Source of the DNA: Fibrobacterota bacterium
GTDB taxonomy: Bacteria > Fibrobacterota > Chitinivibrionia > Chitinivibrionales > Chitinispirillaceae
NCBI GenBank assembly: GCA_023459055.1
Contig: JAEWVR010000042.1
Coordinates: forward strand, 95,354-159,353
DNA length: 64,000 bases
Reading direction: 5' to 3'
Shown piece by piece: positions 45,184 to 54,063 of this stretch (the first letter of the stretch is position 1; each line of letters opens with the position of its first letter). Under the pieces are notes generated by a model. It was not told where the DNA came from and did no database searches. It worked only from the letters and a program-made list of their open reading frames with translations. The translations under genes were made by a program, and so were the position numbers.

Positions 45184-45218
45184 CTACTTGCTACTTACTA
45201 CCTGCTACGTGCTTCTAA
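45184..45218. repeat. Heptamer array abutting the stop codon of the GT2 gene
   Basis: CTACTTG, CTACTTA, CTACCTG, CTACGTG and a degenerate CTTCTAA end exactly at the GT2 stop (45219-45221). On the minus strand the unit is CANGTAG. It is roughly complementary to the last units of the array at 45125-45159, so the pair could fold into a weak hairpin. Confidence 0.6.
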
Positions 45219-46151
45219 TTACTCGCAGTTAATCCGATTCCTGATCTTATACTCATCATTTCTAAACTGATGAGTCATCATTTCGGCAAGGAAACCGAAC
45301 GATAAGAACTGAATGCCAACAATGATACTCCCAAGTGAGAGAAGTGTCAGTGGCCGGATCCGCATTTGCTGAGTGATAATCCATTCAATACCAAAATAAC
45401 CTAAAACTCCTGCACCGAGAATAATTGCTAAAAATCCAATCATTCCGAAAAAGTGAAGTGGACTTTTTAAGTAACGTTTCAGAAAAAGGAGTGTGAGCAT
45501 ATCGAATATGCCATGAAAGAACTTACTGAATCCATATTTTGACTTGCCGAATTTTCTGGCATGATGCGGGACCGGAATCTCAGTAACTTTGAAACCATCC
45601 CAATGTGCAAGTGCCGGTAAATAGCGGTGACGGTCTCCGTAGATCTCCAATGATTTAGCCGCTTCGGATTTATAAGCCTTGAACCCGCAATTAAAATCGT
45701 GAAGCTTAACACCTGATAATACAGAGGTTATCAGATTCCAGAGTTTGGATGGAGCTGTAAAGGTGATCGGATCATAGCGTTTCTTTTTCCAACCGCTGAC
45801 TAGATCCCATCCTTCATCCAGTTTGTCAAGCATTGATGGAATCGCTTCGGGATCGTCCTGAAGGTCCGCATCCATGGTGATAATTATCTCACCGGATGCC
45901 GCTTTAATCCCTACACTGAGCGCTGCAGATTTCCCGTAATTACGGGTAAATCTGATTATTCTGATTTTTTTACCGTACTGACTATATAGGGTTTCCAGAA
46001 TTGAAAATGATTTATCAGTACTTCCATCATCAATAAAAATAATTTCGTAGGATTCATCAGATTTACTGAATACATCATCAATAGCTTTTACAAGCAACGG
46101 AAGACTTTCCTCTTCATTGTGCAGAGGAACTACGATTGATATAGTTCTCAT
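45219..46151 (-). CDS. Family 2 glycosyltransferase with two C-terminal membrane helices (DPM1/GtrB/ArnC-like)
   Basis: The cytoplasmic GT-A domain has SIVVPLHNEEESLP (residues 5-18), FIDDGSTDKS and the metal-binding DADLQDDPE. The acceptor region includes LHDFNCGFKAYK. Two transmembrane helices are at about residues 230-285 (FGMIGFLAIILGAGVLGYFG, LLSLGSIIVGIQFL). Such enzymes transfer a sugar from a nucleotide or UDP donor to a polyprenyl phosphate. It is last in the rib-nusB-DUF2723 line. The neighbouring DUF2723 protein could use the lipid-linked sugar it makes; that is inference. Confidence 0.9.
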   Translation of the reverse strand: MRTISIVVPLHNEEESLPLLVKAIDDVFSKSDESYEIIFIDDGSTDKSFSILETLYSQYGKKIRIIRFTRNYGKSAALSVGIKAASGEIIITMDADLQDDPEAIPSMLDKLDEGWDLVSGWKKKRYDPITFTAPSKLWNLITSVLSGVKLHDFNCGFKAYKSEAAKSLEIYGDRHRYLPALAHWDGFKVTEIPVPHHARKFGKSKYGFSKFFHGIFDMLTLLFLKRYLKSPLHFFGMIGFLAIILGAGVLGYFGIEWIITQQMRIRPLTLLSLGSIIVGIQFLSFGFLAEMMTHQFRNDEYKIRNRINCE

Positions 46152-46232
46152 GGCTTCCCTTTTGTCATTTTGGTATTTTAAAGAAATGGCCGTCAGCCGG
46201 CCATTTCTAAATTCATACAGCGTAATTCCGAA

Positions 46233-48785
46233 TTACTTACGTGGAGCTTCAGGTAGCGGTGTTGACTCCTGTTGCCCTTTTGTTTTATAATTCTGTAGCT
46301 CTGCAAGACGATTTTTGTATTCGGCATTATTTGGATCAATCTCGAGTGCTTTACGCATCTCAGTTTCAGCTTCGTTAATCATGCCGTTTTCAACCAGAAT
46401 CTCATGCATCAAAATACGAGGTCTCCAATCAGTAGGAACGAGCCGTTTGCAACGTTCTAGCATATCGATTGCAAGATCAAGATTCTCTTTAATTTTCGCC
46501 TGCTTTTCGGAGATGATAGTTTTAATACTGTCAGATAAATCACCTTTAGCCTGAAGCATTGCGATTTCTGCTTTAGCGACAGCAATTGGTTGACGAGTCG
46601 CAAGTGCAATCTGAATGTAGCTTGCTTCATAGTTGGTGAGAAGGCTTGATGACGTCTCGTTGAGATTTGCTTTTCCATTTTCAAGGTTAGTGTATCTGTA
46701 AACTTCGGTCATCAGTTTTGCAGAACGCTGAATATCAATCTTTTCCTCCTCCGGAACAGGTTTAGGCATAACGCGATAAACAAGCCCTTCAAGTTTAAGA
46801 TATGGACCGAGTCCCATCAGGACATCATCCCCGACTGATGTAACAAAATAGATCGGTTTTTTCCAGCGGTTTGCATCAACAATGTTGAGCACCATCTGAT
46901 CCTGAACCTTGAGAACGCGCATCTGTTGAACTGATGGCAGAATGACGTCAATACCGGCACCTTTTAAGGTGAATGGCGTAGGTTTATCAAACGGATTCAA
47001 CTGCGCTTCCATTTTTTCAATCTGATCATCTGTGAAAGAAATTGGAACTTTTGGTTCAAAATTTTTCATCTGAAGAATATACCACGGAGTATTTACAAGA
47101 CTAAGGTTGACAATACGAACATCTGTGCGGATTCCGTAGGCTTCCTGAAGTGCCCAGAGGGGGAATGTATCGTTGTCACCATTTGTAAATAAAATGCCAT
47201 CCTTTTCACAGGAGTTAAGGAGATTATAGGCGTAGTCATACGCTACCCAATCCCCCTTTCTGGATATATCCTTCCAGTTGTTGACAAGAGGCAGTGCCGG
47301 TGATGCCATCAAAAGAATCGACATGATCGGTGCAAGTGTTGTGCGGAGAGTCTTGTCTTTATTTGAAAACAGAGAATGCAGAAGTGCAATTGCAGCAAGA
47401 CCGATAAGCATTCCATAATACATGAACGCTGCTGCATAGAAGTAATCACGAACGCGAACCTCACGGTGAACTGTGGGCATCGGACCCGGTTTGCCGGCTT
47501 TAACCCAGTATTCATACTCTGCCCGCTCGGGTCGTAAACCATCAGCAAAGTTCATATAGAAAACAAGCACTACTGATGTGATTAGAAACAGAACCGTAAG
47601 GAAAATAGCAAGTTTACGATCTCTTTTGTAAAGATATAATAAGCCATAAAACATGAAGAACGTCGGGATCAGATAAATAAGCAATTTTATAAAGCCACTG
47701 CCCGGATTTGTTTCTAAAAAGTTTACTTTGCCGTCATCTTCGTGTATCTGGAAGAACTGTGTGAGGTGGAAACCACCGTAACCCATTCGTTCTTCAATTC
47801 CGAACTGATGAGCCCAGGTGCCACGACGCCAGAACATGCGTTTAAACATGCTTTCATCACCATACTGTTTACGCTCGAGGTATTGTTTGAATGCCGGCCA
47901 TGTGTATGGAGCGTTTTCATTAATGTTGGGATTCAGCGACGCGCGTATCGGAAGGTAAAGGTGTGCAGAGAATCCAAGCACTGCAACAGTTGATAGCGCA
48001 AGACAAAATCCCCATTTTTTCCTGTTTTTTGAATCAATAAATGTTGCAGTCAGTGTAATAAGAAGCGCGATTGGTCCGGTGAAAATAAAAAGAGTAAGAT
48101 CTTTAATAACTAGTCCAAGGAGTATAACAGTAATCCATAAGCGCCAGTCGTATCTTTTCTCTTTGTCAATAAGTAAGACATAGAAAAACATTGGGGGGAG
48201 AACAATCATTGAATACATATGGATTGCAATGCCGAGAAAGCTTGAGAAAGCCATAAGGATAAGTAATTTATCTCTGTTAGGATCTTTACTCTGTGACCAG
48301 ACAACGGATAACCATGTTGCAAACGCCACAAAGAGCATTGCTACGTTGGCTTCAGACTGCTCAACAGCACTGAACCAGAACGTTTTTCCGAATACTGCAA
48401 AGAGGCCGCCAACAAATCCACCAGTGTAAACAGCAATACGTTTCCAGGTTGTATCAGGTGTTCCGACAATTGCGAGACCGGCTCTTACTGCGGTTAAATA
48501 AATAACTACAGCAGTCAATGCACTGCATAATACGACAAAAAGATTCATTCTGAAGCCGACATCTGCGACAAAAGGAGAAAGAAGGATGCTTGATACCCTG
48601 AACAGTATCATAAGTAAGGGATTCCCTGGAGGATGCGGAACACCCATTGATTCACCGCATGAGACATATTCTCCACAATCCCAGAATGCCACTGTCGGCT
48701 GGGCTGTGAGAAAGAAAACGACAAAAGAAATCGCAAATACAAGCAAAGCAAAAATGGTGTTGTTTCTGCTGTGAATTTTTTCCAT
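46233..48785 (-). CDS. DUF2723 polytopic membrane protein with TPR C-terminus (O-mannosyltransferase-like)
   Basis: The N-terminus matches DUF2723/TMEM260-type proteins: FVVFFLTAQPTVAFWDCGEYVSC and GVPHPPGNPL, with Asp and His in loop positions that are catalytic in GT-C enzymes. About 12 helices run to residue 470. A large soluble part follows and ends in a TPR-like repeat (MLERCKRLVPTDWRPRILM, EAETEMRKALEIDPNNAEYK). The length of 850 residues is normal. The family is thought to transfer sugars from lipid donors to proteins. The GT2 gene 81 bp downstream may provide such a donor. Confidence 0.87.
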   Translation of the reverse strand: MEKIHSRNNTIFALLVFAISFVVFFLTAQPTVAFWDCGEYVSCGESMGVPHPPGNPLLMILFRVSSILLSPFVADVGFRMNLFVVLCSALTAVVIYLTAVRAGLAIVGTPDTTWKRIAVYTGGFVGGLFAVFGKTFWFSAVEQSEANVAMLFVAFATWLSVVWSQSKDPNRDKLLILMAFSSFLGIAIHMYSMIVLPPMFFYVLLIDKEKRYDWRLWITVILLGLVIKDLTLFIFTGPIALLITLTATFIDSKNRKKWGFCLALSTVAVLGFSAHLYLPIRASLNPNINENAPYTWPAFKQYLERKQYGDESMFKRMFWRRGTWAHQFGIEERMGYGGFHLTQFFQIHEDDGKVNFLETNPGSGFIKLLIYLIPTFFMFYGLLYLYKRDRKLAIFLTVLFLITSVVLVFYMNFADGLRPERAEYEYWVKAGKPGPMPTVHREVRVRDYFYAAAFMYYGMLIGLAAIALLHSLFSNKDKTLRTTLAPIMSILLMASPALPLVNNWKDISRKGDWVAYDYAYNLLNSCEKDGILFTNGDNDTFPLWALQEAYGIRTDVRIVNLSLVNTPWYILQMKNFEPKVPISFTDDQIEKMEAQLNPFDKPTPFTLKGAGIDVILPSVQQMRVLKVQDQMVLNIVDANRWKKPIYFVTSVGDDVLMGLGPYLKLEGLVYRVMPKPVPEEEKIDIQRSAKLMTEVYRYTNLENGKANLNETSSSLLTNYEASYIQIALATRQPIAVAKAEIAMLQAKGDLSDSIKTIISEKQAKIKENLDLAIDMLERCKRLVPTDWRPRILMHEILVENGMINEAETEMRKALEIDPNNAEYKNRLAELQNYKTKGQQESTPLPEAPRK

Positions 48786-48858
48786 CGGGAATTCCTTTCA
48801 GGTATATACTTTCAATGGTGTTAATTTACAAGATAAAAAATGATGTCTGTTTAGTATT

Positions 48859-49302
48859 TTACTTTTTACTTTTTTTATGTATTGAATCGATTACGCCATT
48901 AACAAACTTGCTGCTATCATTTGTACCAAATGTTTTTGCAAGTTCAACTGCTTCATCAATAACTACTTTTACGGGTACATCAGAAAAAAAAGTCAGTTCT
49001 GCAACAGCAAGCCGAAGGATATTTCTGTCAATAGCAGCCATTCTTTTTAGTTCCCAGTTCGCAGCCCGTTCCTGAATCGTTGAATCTATCCGGTCAAGAG
49101 ATTCATACACATGGCTTATCAGGTCTTTTGCATAACTTATGATTTCAGGTGAAAGTGCACTTGATTCAGCAATTTCACGAAGCATTGATGTCCATTCGGA
49201 TGTTTTTCCGACTTCACAGGCGTACAGCGTTTGCAGTGCGAGTTCCCGGGATTTGTGTCTGTATTTAAAGGGATTTTCGTTTTTATTATCGTTATTGCTC
49301 AT
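48859..49302 (-). CDS. nusB: Transcription antitermination factor NusB
   Basis: An RNA-binding protein that with NusE binds BoxA and supports antitermination in rRNA operons. The all-helical fold is clear: SRELALQTLYACEVG (residues 16-30), IDRNILRLAVAELTFF and VPVKVVIDEAVELAKTFG with the ending FVNGVIDSI. The frame extends upstream to 49449, but the ATG at 49302 has AGGA 6 nt before it and starts just before the conserved part, giving 147 residues. It lies downstream of ribH, the standard ribH-nusB order. Confidence 0.94.
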   Translation of the reverse strand: MSNNDNKNENPFKYRHKSRELALQTLYACEVGKTSEWTSMLREIAESSALSPEIISYAKDLISHVYESLDRIDSTIQERAANWELKRMAAIDRNILRLAVAELTFFSDVPVKVVIDEAVELAKTFGTNDSSKFVNGVIDSIHKKSKK

Positions 49303-49408
49303 TATCATTCCTAAGACCTGATTGCTATCAGGTAATTCATAAAAGACATAGTTTTCAAAGGCGACTAAAATGGAGTTTAATTTTTTACACTGAGTACGTA
49401 TATGTTCA

Positions 49409-49876
49409 CTACTGTATTTTTGAAAAAAGATCAACCATTTCAATAGCACTTAATGCAGCATCCCAGCCTTTGTTGCCGGCTTTTGTTCCAGCCCGTTCAA
49501 CTGCCTGTTCGATTGTGTCCGTTGTCAAAACCCCAAATATAACCGGAAGATCCTCATCGAGGCTGACTTTTGCGATTCCTTTAGAGACTTCAGCAGCGAC
49601 ATAGTCAAAGTGAGGTGTGCTTCCTCTGATAACAGCACCAAGACAGATAACAGCATCAAACTTTTTAGTTCTTGCAAGGCGTTGTGCTGCAATGGGGATT
49701 TCGTAAGCGCCCGGTACCCATGCAAGTGTGATTGCCTCTTTATCGGCACCATGACGGATCAGGCAATCAAACGAACCCTCAACTAGTTTGCGCACAATAA
49801 GTTCATTAAACCGGCTTGCAATTATACCGAAACGTTTACCACCGGCATTGAGAAGACCTTCAATCACGGTTGACAT
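49409..49876 (-). CDS. ribH: 6,7-dimethyl-8-ribityllumazine synthase
   Basis: It condenses the ribityl-pyrimidinedione with DHBP, the penultimate riboflavin step, usually as an icosahedral or pentameric shell. Motifs: FNELIVRKLVEG, WVPGAYEIPIAAQ (residues 48-60), CLGAVIRGSTPHFDYV with the catalytic His (about 85-89), and FGVLTTDTIEQAVERAG. The length of 155 residues is standard. It overlaps ribBA by 13 bp, so translation is coupled. Confidence 0.96.
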   Translation of the reverse strand: MSTVIEGLLNAGGKRFGIIASRFNELIVRKLVEGSFDCLIRHGADKEAITLAWVPGAYEIPIAAQRLARTKKFDAVICLGAVIRGSTPHFDYVAAEVSKGIAKVSLDEDLPVIFGVLTTDTIEQAVERAGTKAGNKGWDAALSAIEMVDLFSKIQ

Positions 49877-51081
49877 ATAAAACCTCCTTCGAGCAGATGC
49901 CCCATTTTTTCTTTTTTAGTACTGAGATATTTTGCATTTTCCTTACGCGGCGATATCTCAAGTGGAATTCGTTCTACTACTTGTAAACCATACCCCTCAA
50001 GACCAACAATTTTACGCGGATTATTGGTCATCAATCGTATCTTTTTTACACCCATATCTGCTAGTATTTGAGCGCCAATACCGTAATCGCGTAAATCGGG
50101 AGCGAATCCGAGATGTTCATTGGCTTCCACTGTGTCCAGACCATGATCCTGCAGTTCATATGCCTTAAGCTTATTAACAAGGCCAATACCCCGTCCTTCC
50201 TGACGAAGGTACAGAATAACACCATTACATTTAGCAACTTCCTGCATCGCAACTTCAAGCTGATCACCGCAATCGCACCGGGCACTTCCAAGAATATCTC
50301 CTGTAAAACACTCGGAATGCACACGCACCAGAACGGGTACGTCAGGGTCAATCGGTCCTTTATGAAGAACAATATGAACCGCTTTCGTTGCAATTTCTTC
50401 ATATGCGGTGATTTCAAAAAGGCCATATTTTGTAGGAAGATGCGCTGACGCTTCGCACTTGACAAGTTTCTCGTTTGCTGTACGGTAGCGTATCAGATCT
50501 GCAACTGAGATAATCTTTATTCCGTGTGCTTTACTTATTTCAATAAGTTGCGGCATGCGTGCCATTGTACCATCTTCGTTCATGATTTCACAAATAACAC
50601 CTGATGGAAAAAGGCCTGCAAGTTTAGCCATGTCAACTGATGCCTCTGTCTGGCCGGAACGAACCAGCACTCCACCTTCACGTGCGCGAATCGGGAACAT
50701 ATGGCCGGGTTTTACAAAATCAGATGGCTGAGCATCAGGATCGATAAGTTTACGAACGGTTGCAGACCGGTCTGCAGCAGAAATTCCTGTAGTAGTGCCT
50801 TCACGTGCTTCAACAGAAACAGTAAATGCTGTCTCAAATCGTGATGTATTCTCCTGAACCATCATTGGAATCTTAAGGTGATCAAGACGGCTACCTTCCA
50901 TAGAAACACAAATAAGGCCCCGGGCATGTTTTGTCATGAAATTAATTTTATCAGCACTGCAGAGCTCTGCAGCAAAGGCCAGGTCACCTTCATTCTCCCT
51001 GTCTTCGTCATCAACAATGATTACGAATTTTCCTTTTCTGAAATCGTCAATGACTTCCCGTATTTCATCAAAAGTTTTCAA
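49864..51081 (-). CDS. ribBA: Bifunctional DHBP synthase / GTP cyclohydrolase II
   Basis: The N-terminal half (about residues 1-200) makes 3,4-dihydroxy-2-butanone-4-phosphate, with the acidic loop DDEDRENEGDL and the HARGLICV region. The C-terminal half is GTP cyclohydrolase II, with zinc Cys in SECFTGDILGSARCDCGDQL and the GTP motif RQEGRGIGL. The length of 405 residues is standard for the fusion. Both branch entries of riboflavin synthesis are therefore here. It overlaps ribE by 4 bp and ribH by 13 bp. Confidence 0.96.
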   Translation of the reverse strand: MKTFDEIREVIDDFRKGKFVIIVDDEDRENEGDLAFAAELCSADKINFMTKHARGLICVSMEGSRLDHLKIPMMVQENTSRFETAFTVSVEAREGTTTGISAADRSATVRKLIDPDAQPSDFVKPGHMFPIRAREGGVLVRSGQTEASVDMAKLAGLFPSGVICEIMNEDGTMARMPQLIEISKAHGIKIISVADLIRYRTANEKLVKCEASAHLPTKYGLFEITAYEEIATKAVHIVLHKGPIDPDVPVLVRVHSECFTGDILGSARCDCGDQLEVAMQEVAKCNGVILYLRQEGRGIGLVNKLKAYELQDHGLDTVEANEHLGFAPDLRDYGIGAQILADMGVKKIRLMTNNPRKIVGLEGYGLQVVERIPLEISPRKENAKYLSTKKEKMGHLLEGGFICQP

Positions 51082-51731
51082 AATCCAAACCTTTCCAATT
51101 TATCAATCAGCGAATTACTATCGGTAGTCCCGTTATCAATCCTTGTAAATTGAGTAAATCTGTACAAATATCGTGCAATTACATCACATTCAATGTTTAC
51201 CGTGTCACCGGCTTTTTTTGTATACAATGTTGTACGTTTAATCGTTTCCGGTATTACAGAAACTGTTACTGTTGACATTGTGCTCCTGGCAATTGTCAAA
51301 CTGATGCCATCAATTGCAACAGATCCCTTTTCAGCCATAAATGGCCTGAGTTCCAATGGCACATCGATGGTTCGAAGTATGCTGCCGTTTACGTCATGAT
51401 CGTTATTGATTATCCCTGTTCCGTCAATGTGACCCAGAACCATATGGCCATCAAGCCGTCCACCAAGTGTAAGGGCACGTTCCATGTTTACTCTTCTGCC
51501 CGTGGTGCAATTTGTAAGCGATGTTCTCCGGAGCGTTTCACGTACTGCAGCAAAATGTAACACTGACCCGCGAATTGTTTCGATGGTAAGGCAGATACCA
51601 TCAATGGCAACAGAGTCACCTTCCCGGACATCAAATGGACACATGTCCGGTAAAATGCCAAGAACAACAGAAGAACCCTGGTGGTCTATTGTTTTTACCG
51701 TTCCGAGCGTTTCAATCAGTCCTGTGAACAT
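51078..51731 (-). CDS. ribE: Riboflavin synthase, alpha subunit
   Basis: It dismutates two lumazines to riboflavin. MFTGLIETLGTV opens the first of two similar lumazine-binding barrels (about residues 1-97 and 98-195), and the internal repeat is visible (DSVAIDGICLTI and GSVAIDGISLTI). The length of 217 residues is normal. It sits between ribD and ribBA, with the order ribD-ribE-ribBA-ribH as in Bacillus-type operons. Its stop overlaps the ribBA start. Confidence 0.95.
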   Translation of the reverse strand: MFTGLIETLGTVKTIDHQGSSVVLGILPDMCPFDVREGDSVAIDGICLTIETIRGSVLHFAAVRETLRRTSLTNCTTGRRVNMERALTLGGRLDGHMVLGHIDGTGIINNDHDVNGSILRTIDVPLELRPFMAEKGSVAIDGISLTIARSTMSTVTVSVIPETIKRTTLYTKKAGDTVNIECDVIARYLYRFTQFTRIDNGTTDSNSLIDKLERFGF

Positions 51732-51791
51732 CTGTTTTCATGTACCTGTTTCAAATGAGCTATAAAATATAATCCGCATAACGGGAATGCA

Positions 51792-51820
51792 CGTTAATCA
51801 TATATATATTGATCTTAACG
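51792..51820. promoter_or_regulatory. Imperfect palindrome in the ribD-ribE gap
   Basis: CGTTAATCA and TGA-TC-TTAACG flank a TATATATAT core. The imperfect dyad lies 61 bp upstream of ribE. It could be an internal promoter or operator or a fortuitous AT-rich dyad. No FMN riboswitch fold is seen here. Confidence 0.3.
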
Positions 51821-51839
51821 CGATGATACTTTGCAACAG

Positions 51840-52940
51840 TCAGGAATCGCATTGGGAATAAACAGGCGTTCCTGTGATCATCATGTCGATGGAAAAATGC
51901 TTTAACTCAATGTTGTCAAGGGAGATACAGTTTGGCATTGATAAGCCTCTGCTGAATTGTAAGCCCTCTCTTCCTGCGCCAAGAATTCTATTTCCATAAA
52001 AAAAGTAGACTCTGTTAACCATCTGTTTTTCGAGGAGTAGTGATGCTATCTTTTGGCCACCCTCAACAAAAACGCTACTTATTCCCTGTGCATAGGCAAT
52101 TTCTCTAAAAATGTTCATGCTTTTTGAGTGTTCCAGCTCTCCGGTAAACCAGTATTCTACGCCACTTTTTTCATCAATTTTGATTTTCGAAATTTTATTC
52201 CTTACTACCACGATACTTCTGGCATCGTGTGCATGTTGAAAAAAGTATGAGTTTTCAGGAATATCTGCTGAACTTGAAAAAATTACCCTTGCAGGATTGA
52301 ACCCTTTCTTGTGACGAACGGTAAGCTGGGGATTATCGAAATCAAGTGTTGATCTTCCAACACCTACCGCTGCATGCATTCTCCTGAGTTCGTGAACGTA
52401 TAACCTTGATTTATCGCCAGTAATCCATTTCGATATATTTGAGCCATCAGCAATCCGGCCATCAAGGGTCATTGCAAGCTTGAGTGTGATCCAGCTCTTT
52501 TTATGTTGAATTGACCAGCAGAAATCTTCATTCAGACAGGATGTTTCTTTTTCAAGAATGCCATCATCGACGCGAATACCGGACTCCCGTAATTGATTGA
52601 TACCTTTTCCACTAACCAGCGGATTTGGATCTTTTTGTGTTATCACCACCCTTGAAATGCCCGCTCTGATAATGGCATCAGTACATGGTGGGGTTCTCCC
52701 AAAGTGGCAACAGGGTTCAAGCGTTACATACAAAGTCGCATCTTTTGCGTTTTCACCTGCTTCAAAAAGCGCAATTTTTTCTGCGTGATGTCCCCCGGCG
52801 AATTGAGTTGCTCCTTTTCCGATCACTTTCCCGTCTTTTACAATAATTGCACCCACTGCCGGATTTGGGAAGGTTAATCCTTTTACTTTTTTTGCAAGCG
52901 AATATGCCATCCGGATATAATATTTGTCAGTTTTTATCAT
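51840..52940 (-). CDS. ribD: Bifunctional riboflavin deaminase/reductase RibD
   Basis: The N-terminal deaminase zinc site is GGHHAEKIAL and EPCCHFGRTPPCTDA (about residues 45-80). The C-terminal reductase has WITLKLAMTLDGRIADG. Together they convert the GTP cyclohydrolase II product in two steps. The protein has 366 residues from the ATG at 52940. That ATG lacks a Shine-Dalgarno; a GTG at 52973 is an alternative. A promoter-like TTGTGA-17-TATTTT ends 6 nt before the ATG, suggesting a leaderless message. It is the first gene of the rib operon. Confidence 0.95.
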   Translation of the reverse strand: MIKTDKYYIRMAYSLAKKVKGLTFPNPAVGAIIVKDGKVIGKGATQFAGGHHAEKIALFEAGENAKDATLYVTLEPCCHFGRTPPCTDAIIRAGISRVVITQKDPNPLVSGKGINQLRESGIRVDDGILEKETSCLNEDFCWSIQHKKSWITLKLAMTLDGRIADGSNISKWITGDKSRLYVHELRRMHAAVGVGRSTLDFDNPQLTVRHKKGFNPARVIFSSSADIPENSYFFQHAHDARSIVVVRNKISKIKIDEKSGVEYWFTGELEHSKSMNIFREIAYAQGISSVFVEGGQKIASLLLEKQMVNRVYFFYGNRILGAGREGLQFSRGLSMPNCISLDNIELKHFSIDMMITGTPVYSQCDS

Positions 52941-52946
52941 AGGGCT

Positions 52947-52975
52947 AAAATAACATAAAAAGGAGATTATCACAA
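52947..52975 (-). promoter_or_regulatory. Putative rib-operon promoter predicting a leaderless ribD mRNA
   Basis: On the minus strand TTGTGA (52975-52970), a 17-bp spacer and TATTTT (52952-52947) lie 6 nt before the ribD ATG (52940). Both hexamers match 4 of 6 consensus bases. Confidence 0.5.
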
Positions 52976-53136
52976 GCGCAGGTTGTTAACATTTAAATCA
53001 GGTACTCATCCCTGATGATTACTCTGATAGTAGTGAATAAAGCAAAAAATATAGTAAAATAGCGAAAATAGGGTTAAAATAAGGTCAAAATAAGCAAAAT
53101 CTTTTAAGTGTGATTGCAGTAAATTGTGACCATTAC

Positions 53137-53142
53137 TATATT
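53137..53142 (+). promoter_or_regulatory. -10 box six bases before the ATG of the single-TM protein
   Basis: TATATT (5 of 6 consensus) ends at 53142, and the ATG begins at 53149, placing the predicted start on the ATG itself. The -35 is poor (TTGCAG, 17 bp upstream), so support rests on the -10 and the absence of any ribosome site. Confidence 0.45.
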
Positions 53143-53148
53143 TGTGCT

Positions 53149-54063
53149 ATGAAAAAAAATATTAATACATATGAAGAACTTCTGACTTCGCTTGCACTAA
53201 GTGGTGACAGCGCTGCGTTTCATTCTCTTATCGAGCCACATTTCAGATCTTGCTATGTCAAGATGATCAGTGAGGGAATGCAGCATGGGGAAGTAAGCGA
53301 AAAACTCTGTGAACAAGCAGTAACGCTTTACAAAACGTTTCTTGTTTCCGGTAAAAATGCTATTGATTCCTTACCTGGTTCAGAATTTGAAAAAAGTGGT
53401 AATCATTCAGGTGAAACAGATTTTCTGCAATCTGATGTTGTCAATAGTGGCGAACAACAGTTTTTACGGGAAATGATGCATTCTCTTCAACTGTTTAAAA
53501 GAAAGTATAAAGGAAAATTTCGTAAAGTTCAAAAGTTTTCTCATGGGCTTACTTTTAGTAAACGGACCTGGTTGTTTGCTGTATCAATAATCACAGTAAT
53601 AGCAGGTGTTTTTGCGTATCTGTTTCTTTTCTCATCCAGTGGTTTTGATGTTCAGATTGTTAAAAAAACAAATAATAGATTAAGTGGTTCACTGTCAAAG
53701 AACTATGATACTCTTGTAAAGAGCGTTGATGTGTCAATGGTGCGTGACACATTGAAAAAAGAAACATTAAAAGATACTGTTCCAAAAGCGGATACCGTAC
53801 CTAAATCAAAACCTAAACCGCGGCGTACTGTTACCGAGACTCCTCAACCGACGGGCTCTGCAGAAATTATGAATGCATTTGATGCATCACCTGTTGTGCA
53901 ACCAAGTGTTAAAAGGGAGCAACCGACTCAGACACAAACTTCGCCGGATGCTGGTCTGTCATCACCTCAGACTGGCGGTTCAGATAACGGTGTAAAGAGT
54001 CCGACGCCACCGGTTGCACCACAACCATCAACACAATCACAGGATTCATCCTGGGGTTTCTAA
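53149..54063 (+). CDS. Single-pass membrane protein with a sigma-region-2-like N-terminus and Pro-rich tail
   Basis: I do not recognise the whole. The first 60 residues (TYEELLTSLALSGDSAAFHSLI and following) resemble the start of ECF sigma factors, but no DNA-binding region 4 follows. One membrane helix is at about residues 138-158 (TWLFAVSIITVIAGVFAYLFL). The rest, outside the cell membrane, is low complexity and rich in Pro, Thr, Ser and Lys (KADTVPKSKPKPRR, TPPVAPQPSTQSQ), ending DSSWGF. The start is placed at the ATG at 53149, with a frame open from 53110. It stands at the head of the polysaccharide locus, separated by 309 bp, and may be a regulator or envelope factor for it. Confidence 0.5.
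   Translation: MKKNINTYEELLTSLALSGDSAAFHSLIEPHFRSCYVKMISEGMQHGEVSEKLCEQAVTLYKTFLVSGKNAIDSLPGSEFEKSGNHSGETDFLQSDVVNSGEQQFLREMMHSLQLFKRKYKGKFRKVQKFSHGLTFSKRTWLFAVSIITVIAGVFAYLFLFSSSGFDVQIVKKTNNRLSGSLSKNYDTLVKSVDVSMVRDTLKKETLKDTVPKADTVPKSKPKPRRTVTETPQPTGSAEIMNAFDASPVVQPSVKREQPTQTQTSPDAGLSSPQTGGSDNGVKSPTPPVAPQPSTQSQDSSWGF

Noticed and set aside
45125..45218. CRISPR-like array
   Set aside because: Units are 7 bp, directly tandem, degenerate and without unique spacers.
51732..52975. An FMN riboswitch controlling the rib operon
   Set aside because: No conserved FMN aptamer fold is visible, and the best ribD promoter leaves no leader.
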